From the NCBI RefSeq assembly GCF_000237925.1, contig NC_031497.1, forward strand, positions 15,302,770-15,366,769: DNA of 64,000 bases, read 5' to 3'. Shown in pieces: positions 10,562 to 20,551 of this stretch. The stretch's first letter is position 1. Every line of letters starts with the position of its first letter. The notes under the pieces were generated by a model. That model did no database searches, was not told the origin of the DNA, and worked only from the letters and a program-made list of their open reading frames with translations. This DNA comes from Schistosoma mansoni. Lineage: Eukaryota > Platyhelminthes > Trematoda > Strigeidida > Schistosomatidae. Both the position numbers and the translations under genes were made by a program.

Positions 10562-12545
10562 CATCACTAGTGGAGGACGACTTTGGCAAAGCTCAAGTAT
10601 TCTCTAAATACTTTAGCAATGTATATACCACAGAAACATCCTTGTCACCATTCCAAGACAATCCCCCCACACAAACACTGGATAGCGTTACCATTAAAGA
10701 AGTCGATGTCTTTGGTCCGCTAATTAAGCTTGACATAGGCAAAAACACGGGACCCGATGAACTGCATCCTAGGTTACTAAAGGAATTAGCTAACTTTGTT
10801 GCGAACCCTTTAAGCATATGTTTTAATCTATCTGTAACCCAGGGTCGTCTACCAAAAGACTGGAAGAACGCCATAGTAAGTCCTGTCTTCAAAACAGGTA
10901 CAAAACATAAGCCTGAGAATTGCCGACCCAATAGCCTAACTAGTGTGGTCGTTAAAATCTTAGAAAAGATTATTCAGAAGGAGCTGTTTAAGTACCTCGA
11001 TGAAAACCAGATTCTCTCGGAGAGGCAGCATGGTTTTAGAACGGGCTATTCTTGTCTTATTAGTCGCTCGTGAAAGGTGATGTGCTCTTAAGGACCAAAA
11101 GTTACCTGTAGACGTAGCTTACATCAACTTCAGCAAAGCTTTCGACAAAGTTCCGCACAACCAGCTGTTATATAAGCTAAGGAATGTCGGGATTGTAGGT
11201 AATCTATTGGTGTGGATAAAAGACTTCCTAGTTCAGCATCAACAAAGAGTACGGGTGAACTCCAAGTTGTCTAGCTGGGGAACTGTGCTTAGTGGAATCC
11301 CCCAGGGTACACATTTTGGGACCAGTGTTATTCCTCCTGTACGTCTACTATCGTCATCAGTCTTGCTCTATGGTGACGATGTCAAGATATGGAGAGCGAT
11401 ACAAAGTAAGGGTGATAGTTTTGAACTCCGAAATGACCCGGAGAAATTATCTGAATGGTCCCAAACCTGGCAATTGCCGATAAATACTTCCAAGTGTATT
11501 ATGATGCATATTGGCCATCAGGGTACAGATACATACACGATGAATAACACCGAGCTACCTATTGTCCAAACACACAATGACTTAGGAGTCATCGTTAGTC
11601 AAGACTTAAAGACTACTGCACACTGCCGTGCAATAGCCGCCAAAGGTTTTAGAACTTTATGGTCCATACGTAGGGCTTTTGGTCATCTCGACGCCAAAAC
11701 GTTTCTGACTTTGTATACAGTGTTCGTGCGTCCTAAACTTGAGTACTGCATACAAGCAGCTAACCCATGCCTAAAAAAGGACAGTGAGCTATTGAAAAGG
11801 GTTCAGAGAACAGCAACTAGGCTGATTCCCGGAATAGCGAAGCTTCCATATGGTACTAGACTGACCAAGCTACACCTATTTCCGCTGTCATATTGAAGAA
11901 TCAAAGGCGACTTGATTACAGTTTTGAAATTGCTTAGTGATAAATTTGCAACTGATATGCCTTCATTTTTCTTCTCTCCCAAAACAGAAAATTGACGAGG
12001 ACACTCCAAAAACGTTCACAGGCCCAGAACGAATTACTTGACTACCGACTTTCTCATCGAATCATCAACGAGTGGAATTCATTACTTCAGCACGTGGTTG
12101 AAGCTCCATCCGTCGACTCTTTCAAAAGAAAGTTGGATCAACTGAGGGACCATCATCACCAGGGCTAGCACAAGCCATCAAGCCTCCTGTACTTTCCAAA
12201 CTGAAACTGAATTCAGATCTCTCCCCTACCACATTTGTGTTCTTCAGTCCTACTCGTCTGAGTTTTTATTATGTGACTTTCGTGATAGACTTACTCCTTT
12301 GTTACTTAATTTTACTGTTACATGTCGCCGGACTATTTCCAGTAAGGTCGTGTTTGACCAAGCTCCAGGTCACGGGGTGATTCAGATTGTGGCCGTTAAC
12401 AGTCTGGTTGGGAAGATTGTTGAAATCTCTGCAGAGGTTTATCTGATCCCACCTTGTAAGGAATATTCTCATTGATTCTCAGGTACTAAGGTCTTTTGTT
12501 AACTATTGTTTTTGTTCTTTACGACGCTAATTTGTGTTGGAGAAA
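10562..12545 (+). mobile_element. CR1-like LINE, 5'-truncated and decayed
   Basis: Non-LTR retrotransposon of the CR1 clade (S. mansoni SR1 and several Perere families are related). The endonuclease is missing: the copy begins just upstream of reverse transcriptase, next to a 10-bp inverted repeat (agtcgtcctc / gaggacgact at 10553-10582). The 3' region runs past the coding part to about 12545, ending shortly before the large inverted repeat at 12601. No clear 3' microsatellite tail or target-site duplication is visible, so the neighbouring transposon may have cut it. Confidence 0.8.
10570..12000 (+). pseudogene. CR1-like LINE reverse transcriptase, inactivated
   Basis: Blocks in order: KNTGPDELHPRLLKELANF and LPKDWKNAIVSPVFKTGTK, then LSERQHGFRTGYSC (10570-11073); after a frame change, VDVAYINFSKAFDKVPHNQL (from about 11085), GIPQG and SSVLLYGDDVKIW, with Y-G-D-D where Y-A-D-D is usual; then NDLGVIVSQDLKT, FVRPKLEYCIQA and LLKRVQRTATRLIPG (11207-11896). 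A stop interrupts LFPLSY-RIKGDL near 11895. There is also a local frame disturbance around the GIPQG box: the LGPVLFLLYV block lies in a different frame. Plainly dead. Confidence 0.85.
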
Positions 12546-12663
12546 CCTTTCACAGTATCCCACCCAAATAACCGATTAAAGGGAAATAAAGGCGAAAAAA
12601 GGGGAAATAAAGGAAAAAACGCATTGGAAAATAAGGAGGAAATAATACGGAAATGCGCCAAAA

Positions 12664-12830
12664 TGTCTACTTTCTCGCCTGTCCGGGGGAAATAACGCGG
12701 AATTTCCCCTTTATGTCGCTCTGTGCTTCACTTGTCGCTAAATTGTCTATTTTTCGCCTAAATATCCGCCAAATTGTCTACTTCTCGTCTACATATCCAC
12801 CGAATTGTCTACTTTTCGACTACATACACA
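12664..12830 (+). repeat. Sub-terminal repeats of the TRC-like element (left)
   Basis: Four copies of a TGTCTAYTTTTCG-like motif, at about 12664, 12744, 12775 and 12806. The last three are spaced 31 bp and are each followed by CTA-ATATCC-type sequence. They mirror at about 19265-19431. In CACTA-type transposons such repeats bind transposon proteins; that role is inferred here. Confidence 0.65.
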
Positions 12831-13633
12831 CCGATGTAATTTAGCGCCCACTTTTAAAACGCTTTTGTAATTACCCCAACTATCTCCTGTGTTCGCCTTC
12901 ATTCCCGCAACACAGCACACGGATAATGCGGTGTACGTAAAATATGGTATATGTTCAAGATTTTTATTGAAAACAAAAACCTTATTGATGTACAACGTTA
13001 TGAGTAGTTTGTAGATGGTAGAGCATTAATGTCCATAATGTAATTGCAATTGTCACGGACCCGTATCATCTGAAGAGAGCTGCAAAATAATACAGGTAAT
13101 AATTTATTAATAACGTACATGTGTTTATTTGCAAAGGCACAAACAATGAAACAGGCTTCCTCAAATAAGAAGTACATTATTTTTTTAAAATATTTATTGA
13201 AGACGAAGTTTGACAGGAAAAGCATTCCACGTATTATTTTTTTTCCGGTAGGATTAAACTATACTGCCGAGACAATCAGAAGCTTTCGCGGGTTTTCAAG
13301 GTCACGGCGCTAAGTTCGGTACCTGATGCTTACGTACGGTCGGTTTACAGCGGATTTTAGGGAAGATGTGATAATTTAGCGTCTACAATAGAAGTGATCA
13401 TAAGATTTTGGCGCGAAATTCAATTATCCATTTAGATAAATAGAGTTTTGGCATTATAGCTGATTTCAGTTCATGATGAAAGCCCTAAGTATAATTCCTA
13501 GCCTTAATCATGAACTGTAAATCATAATTTGAATTCTTCACACGGGTTTATAACCCTCATTTGGTCTTAGTTGTTATGTTGACACTCTCAGAGTCACTCT
13601 AGCGTCGCTCAAAGGTTGTCCATAACTTATAGT

Positions 13634-13690
13634 CTCACCCATAACCCTAAACCCTACACCTAAACCTTAACTCTAACCCTAACCCGTAAA
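13634..13690 (+). repeat. Degenerate telomere-like repeat inside Merlin
   Basis: Runs of CCCTAA-like units (ataaccctaaaccctac, then ctctaaccctaaccc). The schistosome telomere unit is TTAGGG. The array is short, imperfect and internal to the Merlin element, and is mirrored at about 18405-18461. Confidence 0.7.
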
Positions 13691-13912
13691 CCATACCAAT
13701 ATACTAACATTATTGAAGCCATGTGGTCGAGGCTAAAAGAATTTTTGAGACCTTATCATGGTTTCAGAGGTCGACTACTATGGAGCCATATGGATGTGTT
13801 CCTGTACCGTATGCACTATGATTTTAGAACTTCTGAACCTATATCTGACCTTGAGAAGTTTTTGACCCATGTAAAAGAAATGTTTCCACTTTATTTCTTT
13901 GGTTTTGTATAG
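13691..13912 (+). pseudogene. Merlin transposase C-terminus (left copy)
   Basis: The open frame reads PYQYTNIIEAMWSRLKEFLR, then GRLLWSHMDVFLYRMHYDF and a short tail to a stop at 13912. The TN-I-E-x-MWS-x-LK and HMDxFLYR blocks are the last part of the ISXO2/IS1016-type DDE domain, including the catalytic Glu of I-E-A-M-W. The first two thirds of the transposase, with the two catalytic Asp, are missing, so this copy is non-autonomous. Confidence 0.75.
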
Positions 13913-14257
13913 CATATTTTTACTGTATACTAACTGTCTTCTGATTGACTAATATTTCTCAAGGTCATTTAAGATTCGTTCAAAGGTCGGCAGTATAGTT
14001 TAATCTTACCTTCTTTCCATCACGCCTGTTGGACTATGGAGACTCAAATAATTCTTGTGAATTCTAAAATGTAATGAAGAAAAACGTTACTATATCTAGG
14101 AAACTGGTTTTGCATAACCAGGTACTTGAAGCTGAACTTACGGTCATGTCCTTTAACACGGAAGACTCTACCTATAGATAAGGCGAAAACACTAATCACT
14201 TTAAAGTCGTACGTAGGTGTTCTTTCTTCCGTCGATAACGCTTCTGTACTTTGTCTC

Positions 14258-15440
14258 TCATGTCGTGAAAATAACTTTGCGTAACCATGTCATACAGTTT
14301 CGCAAGGTCTTTCTCGTTGACAGATGATGACAGGAATCGATTAGTAAGTGCACCTGAAGTTTAAAAGCCTTATTTATCTTACTTCGTACGCAGCCATAAA
14401 ACCGGCACTTCTGAAGCTCTTGTTTTGATGAAGTACCAAGTAGCGTGAAATTAATGGCGACTTCAGGTGTCATGATGTAGGACAGAAGATATCGCATGGA
14501 CGTTTTAGGATCATCATCCATTAAACGCGTCAACATGGCCATCTGTAATAGGAATGAATGATAAAACTCATGTGGTGTGATTACAAATCTGTCCCTCACG
14601 TCTTTTTGCTCAAGACAAGCGTCCAAAGTTCCCAGTTCCTCTTCAGATGACAAAGGGAACTGTTGACTAGATAGTCCACAGTCAAATTGACGCGGATGTT
14701 CGCGCTCAGCGAACTTTGAGAGCATCAGCTTTATATTTGTACTAATTTCACTCAAGCTTGCCAATATTTTCAACTGCACCGTATGCATTTTTTCAAATCT
14801 GAAAAATTGGACTTGATCGTACGGATGACTTACTCAGCCGTTAGATTTTTATCATCGGATGTGGAGGGCGAGGTGTTTAATTGTGTTGAACTACCTTATT
14901 GACATGTCCAAATTAAAGAAACTTACTTTGCAATCGGTGAGACAACATTCTCACACATCAGAAGCTTTGGATATTGGACGCGGCTATTCCCAGCCTGCAT
15001 CTCTGTGACATCCATGTCAACGGAATTGTAAAGAAAACCTTCTTCACGTTTCAATGCACCTCTACGAAATTTTAGTAAGATTATTGAACTGACCTCTTTT
15101 GCTTCTCCGTGTTTAACAGCAACGTATTTTCGTCTGGCGAAGAGTTCTTATTAGTAACATAGCATTTTTGGAACGATGCCAACAAATCATTGGCAGATTT
15201 GAGACTATCTATAAGAAGCGATCGTTTGCATGTTTGTAACTAACCGCATTTGTGCACAACACTGCACTTGAACACAGACCAATTTTCTTGAGGTAGGTCA
15301 TTGTTTTGCAGATGCAGATCAATCTACTCCCTTGGATAGTGACATGGTTTTTCTCCAATAACCCAATGGCCGGCTGCAATCGCCAACTTATTTTTGCTTG
15401 GTGCGTTAATGAATACGTATTTATTGTTGGGAGACTAAGT
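14258..15440 (-). pseudogene. TRC partner gene with DUF4806-like domain (left copy)
   Basis: Reading on the minus strand, an N-terminal piece near 15400-15240 has IAAGHWVIGEKPCHYPRE and PQENWSVFKCSVV. This resembles the W..CYWPP...P..W..Y.V start typical of DUF4806 proteins, but has an in-frame stop after PRE. The C-terminal piece (14788-14258, 176 codons) has FPLSSEEELGTLDACLEQKD, MTPEVAINFTLLG and SKQELQKCRFYGCVRSKI, matching the DUF4806 order (LP-x-x-EEL-x-x-LE, then the F-T-x-x-x-A block, then the F-x-x-x-L/V-x-x-x-I block). Introns between the pieces are likely. Function is unknown; such genes travel with CACTA-like transposases. Confidence 0.65.
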
Positions 15441-15471
15441 ATTACATAACAGGAAATTAAACGAAAGACAA

Positions 15472-16704
15472 TCATATAACAGTGTGTAACAAAGAAACAA
15501 TAACCAAATGATTAACACAATTTATCGACACACATTTGCAGTCAACTTCATGAATCAAAACCCAACTGTAATCACTACTTACTACAGAGCGTTTAAATAT
15601 TCCTATGTCAGTGGAAGGTAATGAATCTTCAAAGTAATTTTGTGGGTCGGTGAATTGCCTGAATTTTAAGAGTCCATTCTCTTGAATATCTGTTATTAAT
15701 CCCGGCTTTCCGTTGACTACTACAACATTATCAGGCTTAAATGAAGTTATTTTATTATTCCTAAACATTATTACTTGCTTACGTGAGTCAGCCTTACCTA
15801 TCACCGGGTTCCTATGAGTCGATATGTCAACCTGGAGCCTATCGCAGAAAGACATTTGTTCCGCGTAACGCTGAGCTGCTTGCTTAGCAACGGAATACCC
15901 ACTGTGTACGAATTTCTTAGTTTGTCTCATATAAGAATCGAATGGAAATGCTAAGTAGCTATCTAACGGTCCATGTGCAAGAACATAGTCAGGAAGATGC
16001 TGTAGCAAATGCACATTATAAACTAAGTTTTCACATCCGTAACATCATTTATATTCTTTTAAAAAATTCCTTAAATCCATCCTGACAAATTCTATCACCC
16101 TATTATAAAACTTAGGATGTGCAAGCAAGTGAATGCACAAAGCAAGACATTTAAAATTTAGATACAACGGTTTAGGCAGAATACTTTGAAGAATAACCGG
16201 GCCTAAGTATAGAAGAAACAACCTACACTCCGACGCCTTCCATACCGATACGAAATCAAGTGTACGGCATTTACGCTGAAAGTCGGAGGGAGTACTTTCC
16301 ACGCAACTAGATATCAACTTATTCATAGTCCTAATTACACAGGAGTTTACGTTCATTAGCCTTTTATGTCCTAATTCTATCTAGAGAGTTACAAGTTTCT
16401 TTGTGACACTTAAGTAAACCATGTGCATGGGATCTAAGGGGAAAGTTGAAATCATGTCTATCGGAAGACTTTCGAATATTGAATGTCCTTGATGGTGGAT
16501 AGATTGTGTCTGATGTCGGAAACTGTCGTCAGCTCTTAACGTATATTCACCATTTGGGAAAGTCATCTTTCCATCAAGTCGTCTACCATTTACAACACAC
16601 CGGTCGCAACCTGCCTTTCCGTTGTGGTTAACAGTGTATCTAACATCCGAACGAGCAGGTGCATCACATATTACCGCACACAATCTATTCACCATCAAGG
16701 ACAT
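15472..16704 (-). pseudogene. TRC/CACTA-like transposase, C-terminal two thirds (left copy)
   Basis: Three pieces share one frame. First (16704-16381): CDAPARSDVRYTVNHNGKAG, then CDRCVVNGRRL, HHQGHSIFESLPID and FPLDPMHMVYLSVTKKL, typical of Tnp2-type transposases (CDAPAR, G-x-x-GC-x-x-C, FPLD-x-MH). Second (16356-16045): VWKASECRLFLLYLGPVIL. Third (16014-15472): LDSYLAFPFDSYMRQTKKFV. In-frame stops separate them at about 16381 and 16045, so the gene is dead unless they lie in introns. The upstream part falls in the N gap. Confidence 0.75.
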
Positions 16705-16719
16705 TCAATATTCGAAAGT

Positions 16720-16919
16720 NNNNNNNNNNNNNNNNNNNNNNNNNNNNNNNNNNNNNNNNNNNNNNNNNNNNNNNNNNNNNNNNNNNNNNNNNNNNNNNNN
16801 NNNNNNNNNNNNNNNNNNNNNNNNNNNNNNNNNNNNNNNNNNNNNNNNNNNNNNNNNNNNNNNNNNNNNNNNNNNNNNNNNNNNNNNNNNNNNNNNNNNN
16901 NNNNNNNNNNNNNNNNNNN
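16720..16919. other. Assembly gap, 200 N
   Basis: Exactly 200 N, a fixed-size placeholder. The 29 bases before it and the first bases after it are the same sequence in the same orientation, which is odd at the centre of an inverted repeat. Confidence 0.99.
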
Positions 16920-17306
16920 CACCATCAAGGACATTCAATATTCGAAAGTCTTCCGATAGACATAATTTCAACTTTCCCTTTAGATCATATGCACATGGTG
17001 TACTTAAGTGTCACAAAGAAACTTGTAACTCTCTAGATAGAATTAGGACATAAAAGGCTAATGAACGTAAACTCCTGTGTAATTAGGACTATGAATAAGT
17101 TGATATCTAGTTGCGTGGAAAGTACTCCCTCCGACTTTCAGCGTAAATGCCGTACACTTGATTTCGTATCGGTATGGAAGGCGTCGGAGTGTAGGTTGTT
17201 GTAGTTCAACACAATTAAACACCTCGCCCTCCACATCCGATGATAAAAATCTAACGGCTGAGTAAGTCATCCGTACGATCAAGTCCAATTTTTCAGATTT
17301 GAAAAA

Positions 17307-17837
17307 ATGCATACGGTGCAGTTGAAAATATTGGCAAGCTTGAGTGAAATTAGTACAAATATAAAGCTGATGCTCTCAAAGTTCGCTGAGCGCGAACATC
17401 CGCGTCAATTTGACTGTGGACTATCTAGTCAACAGTTCCCTTTGTCATCTGAAGAGGAACTGGGAACTTTGGACGCTTGTCTTGAGCAAAAAGACGTGAG
17501 GGACAGATTTGTAATCACACCACATGAGTTTTATCATTCATTCCTATTACAGATGGCCATGTTGACGCGTTTAATGGATGATGATCCTAAAACGTCCATG
17601 CGATATCTTCTGTCCTACATCATGACACCTGAAGTCGCCATTAATTTCACGCTACTTGGTACTTCATCAAAACAAGAGCTTCAGAAGTGCCGGTTTTATG
17701 GCTGCGTACGAAGTAAGATAAATAAGGCTTTTAAACTTCAGGTGCACTTACTAATCGATTCCTGTCATCATCTGTCAACGAGAAAGACCTTGCGAAACTG
17801 TATGACATGGTTACGCAAAGTTATTTTCACGACATGA
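17307..17837 (+). pseudogene. TRC partner gene with DUF4806-like domain (right copy)
   Basis: A 176-codon frame identical to the one at 14258-14788. Its upstream exon is removed by the 1,322-bp deletion, so this copy cannot make the full protein. Perfect identity with the left copy indicates very recent duplication, gene conversion between arms, or an assembly artefact. Confidence 0.65.
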
Positions 17838-18084
17838 GAGACAAAGTACAGAAGCGTTATCGACGGAAGAAAGAACACCTACGTACGACTTTAAAGTGAT
17901 TAGTGTTTTCGCCTTATCTATAGGTAGAGTCTTCCGTGTTAAAGGACATGACCGTAAGTTCAGCTTCAAGTACCTGGTTATGCAAAACCAGTTTCCTAGA
18001 TATAGTAACGTTTTTCTTCATTACATTTTAGAATTCACAAGAATTATTTGAGTCTCCATAGTCCAACAGGCGTGATGGAAAGAA

Positions 18085-18848
18085 GGTAAGATTAAACTAT
18101 ACTGCCGACCTTTGAACGAATCTTAAATGACCTTGAGAAATATTAGTCAATCAGAAGACAGTTAGTATACAGTAAAAATATGCTATACAAAACCAAAGAA
18201 ATAAAGTGGAAACATTTCTTTTACATGGGTCAAAAACTTCTCAAGGTCAGATATAGGTTCAGAAGTTCTAAAATCATAGTGCATACGGTACAGGAACACA
18301 TCCATATGGCTCCATAGTAGTCGACCTCTGAAACCATGATAAGGTCTCAAAAATTCTTTTAGCCTCGACCACATGGCTTCAATAATGTTAGTATATTGGT
18401 ATGGTTTACGGGTTAGGGTTAGAGTTAAGGTTTAGGTGTAGGGTTTAGGGTTATGGGTGAGACTATAAGTTATGGACAACCTTTGAGCGACGCTAGAGTG
18501 ACTCTGAGAGTGTCAACATAACAACTAAGACCAAATGAGGGTTATAAACCCGTGTGAAGAATTCAAATTATGATTTACAGTTCATGATTAAGGCTAGGAA
18601 TTATACTTAGGGCTTTCATCATGAACTGAAATCAGCTATAATGCCAAAACTCTATTTATCTAAATGGATAATTGAATTTCGCGCCAAAATCTTATGATCA
18701 CTTCTATTGTAGACGCTAAATTATCACATCTTCCCTAAAATCCGCTGTAAACCGACCGTACGTAAGCATCAGGTACCGAACTTAGCGCCGTGACCTTGAA
18801 AACCCGCGAAAGCTTCTGATTGTCTCGGCAGTATAGTTTAATCCTACC
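18085..18848 (-). mobile_element. Merlin DNA transposon (right copy)
   Basis: Mirror copy of the element at 13247-14010, with the same 24-bp TIRs and the same flanking ggaaagaa / ggaaaaaa duplication (18077-18084 and 18849-18856). The transposase remnant is at 18183-18404 on the minus strand. The shared insertion site shows the arms were copied after Merlin inserted. Confidence 0.8.
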
Positions 18849-19506
18849 GGAAAAAAAATAATACGTGGAATGCTTTTCCTGTCAAACTTCGTCTTCAATA
18901 AATATTTTAAAAAAATAATGTACTTCTTATTTGAGGAAGCCTGTTTCATTGTTTGTGCCTTTGCAAATAAACACATGTACGTTATTAATAAATTATTACC
19001 TGTATTATTTTGCAGCTCTCTTCAGATGATACGGGTCCGTGACAATTGCAATTACATTATGGACATTAATGCTCTACCATCTACAAACTACTCATAACGT
19101 TGTACATCAATAAGGTTTTTGTTTTCAATAAAAATCTTGAACATATACCATATTTTACGTACACCGCATTATCCGTGTGCTGTGTTGCGGGAATGAAGGC
19201 GAACACAGGAGATAGTTGGGGTAATTACAAAAGCGTTTTAAAAGTGGGCGCTAAATTACATCGGTGTGTATGTAGTCGAAAAGTAGACAATTCGGTGGAT
19301 ATGTAGACGAGAAGTAGACAATTTGGCGGATATTTAGGCGAAAAATAGACAATTTAGCGACAAGTGAAGCACAGAGCGACATAAAGGGGAAATTCCGCGT
19401 TATTTCCCCCGGACAGGCGAGAAAGTAGACATTTTGGCGCATTTCCGTATTATTTCCTCCTTATTTTCCAATGCGTTTTTCCCTTTATTTCCCCTCTGTT
19501 GGTCCC

Positions 19507-19558
19507 AATTCTATTTGATTAGACTAGACTATATAGTCTAGTCTAATCAAATAGAATT
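19507..19558. repeat. Perfect 52-bp palindrome
   Basis: The first half, starting aattctatttgattag, is the exact reverse complement of the second half. The centre is TATATA with no spacer. A further 7-8 bp each side pair with two mismatches (ggtccc / ggatc side). It lies 12 bp outside the right transposon arm. Confidence 0.95.
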
Positions 19559-20542
19559 TGGATCTTTAGTTTTGTATTCAGACAGAATGTTGGCATTTCT
19601 GTCGTTACATAGGCTAGATCACATGGAATACGTTCTCGTTGTATGGATTTAAAAGGGCAGTAGTCCTGTTGAAATTATATCACGGTAATGACCTTCGGCG
19701 GTTCCCTAGTTAATTATAAAGCAAAATAACATTGGAATAACAGCTTCAGTATTGTTAACTCACCTTAATTGTCGAATCATTTTTCATGGCAAATGTAAGT
19801 GGCTGAAATCACATAATAAGATGTGTTTGTTTACTAAGTACTGTTATAATCCCATAGGTTTATTGTCACTCGAATGGTGTCAGCTTTACTGCTCTTTTAC
19901 TTACGACTTTATGGAACTTGATGTTAAAAGTGTGAGTTGGGAGTCAAAGTCGGAGAATAATGCCTAGATATATCAACCAACCTTGAATATGCTTTGAATC
20001 TAGTTAAATACTTTAACACATACCCTGTACAGAGAGCAGACGTTTCTCGCAATTTAGCTTCTGCGCCACCTTGCATTTAATGTTTGAATGTCTAACAAAT
20101 GTGTTTTATAAATTTAAAGAGTATGATATTGGCAATTTTTATTTAGTCTATAATAATATACAACTCATCCGTCACTGAACTTTCAGTAAAACAGGAATTT
20201 CATTTGACGCTATCTGAACTCTAAGTAGTTGACTTTTATAAATGCATTGCAGAAGATACAGCGAACACTATTAATGCACCGGAAAAGAGGAGATGGTTAG
20301 CAGTCCGTGCGATTCAAGAGATTTTGTGTGTTGTTCTCTCAATAAACTCACATAGAGCAAAACATCGCTGTAGTAGACCTACAGTTTTCCTTCCGGTTGA
20401 GGATGGAATTCAGTGTGACAACTGCAACAAGTAGTATCATAGCGTGTAAACCAGACTCACATCGGCTGGATATAAGAGGTGTTGCAAGCCACTATCGCGT
20501 CGGCTGTGTAAGGGACGCTTCTCTAAAGAGTTTCTCCTGGTT
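19559..20542. other. Intergenic DNA, nothing recognised
   Basis: No open frame with coding character and no repeat shared with the rest of the window. The last 300 bp (20230-20540) are less AT-rich but not identifiable. Confidence 0.5.
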
Positions 20543-20551
20543 CTTGAGGCC

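Larger units (their letters stand above)
13247..14010 (+). mobile_element. Merlin DNA transposon (left copy), nested, with TIRs and TSD
   Basis: A 764-bp element with 24-bp terminal inverted repeats (GGTAGGATTAAACTATACTG... at 13247-13270 and its inverse at 13987-14010, one mismatch). It is flanked by an 8-bp target duplication, ttttttcc (13239-13246) and ttctttcc (14011-14018), with one mismatch. It contains the C-terminal part of an IS1016/ISXO2-type transposase. TIRs starting GG and 8-9-bp duplications fit the Merlin superfamily, which is known from S. mansoni. It looks internally deleted. Confidence 0.8.
12601..16719 (-). mobile_element. Left arm: TRC/CACTA-like DNA transposon, 3' part
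   Basis: On the minus strand it carries a Tnp2-type transposase (15472-16704) followed by a DUF4806-type partner gene (about 15440-14258), a gene pair known from animal CACTA-related transposons; in S. mansoni the group is SmTRC1. The outer end holds tandem sub-terminal repeats, as CACTA elements do. The other transposon end and the N-terminal part of the transposase would lie in or beyond the N gap. A Merlin element is nested inside. No target-site duplication is visible outside 12601 and 19494. Confidence 0.7.
12601..19494. repeat. Large imperfect inverted repeat (palindrome) with two TRC-like arms
   Basis: Left arm 12601-16719 and right arm 16920-19494 are reverse complements. Base n pairs with base 32095-n from the outer ends inward to 14894/17201. 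The right arm then lacks 1,322 bp (left 14895-16216), after which pairing resumes with offset 33417. The outer parts look identical wherever compared, including five open frames of 63-176 codons. A few mismatches appear only close to the gap (for example ctaagggg versus ctaaaggg). Outer ends read ggggaaataaagg and cctttatttcccc. A 200-base N gap lies at the centre. Assembly error is a serious alternative to a real palindrome. Confidence 0.9.
16920..19494 (+). mobile_element. Right arm: TRC/CACTA-like transposon, inverted copy
   Basis: Mirror of the left arm, coding strand plus. It keeps the transposase segment HHQGHSIFESLPID to VTKKLVTL (16920-17036), then a piece ending at 17197. It lacks the 1,322 bp holding the transposase end and the partner-gene start, and then keeps the DUF4806-like C-terminal frame, the nested Merlin and the sub-terminal repeats. 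It ends at 19494. Confidence 0.7.

Noticed and set aside
16622-17053. Open frames running through the N gap
   Set aside because: They exist only because N codons do not give stops; the same applies to frames over the gaps at 32559 and 53303.
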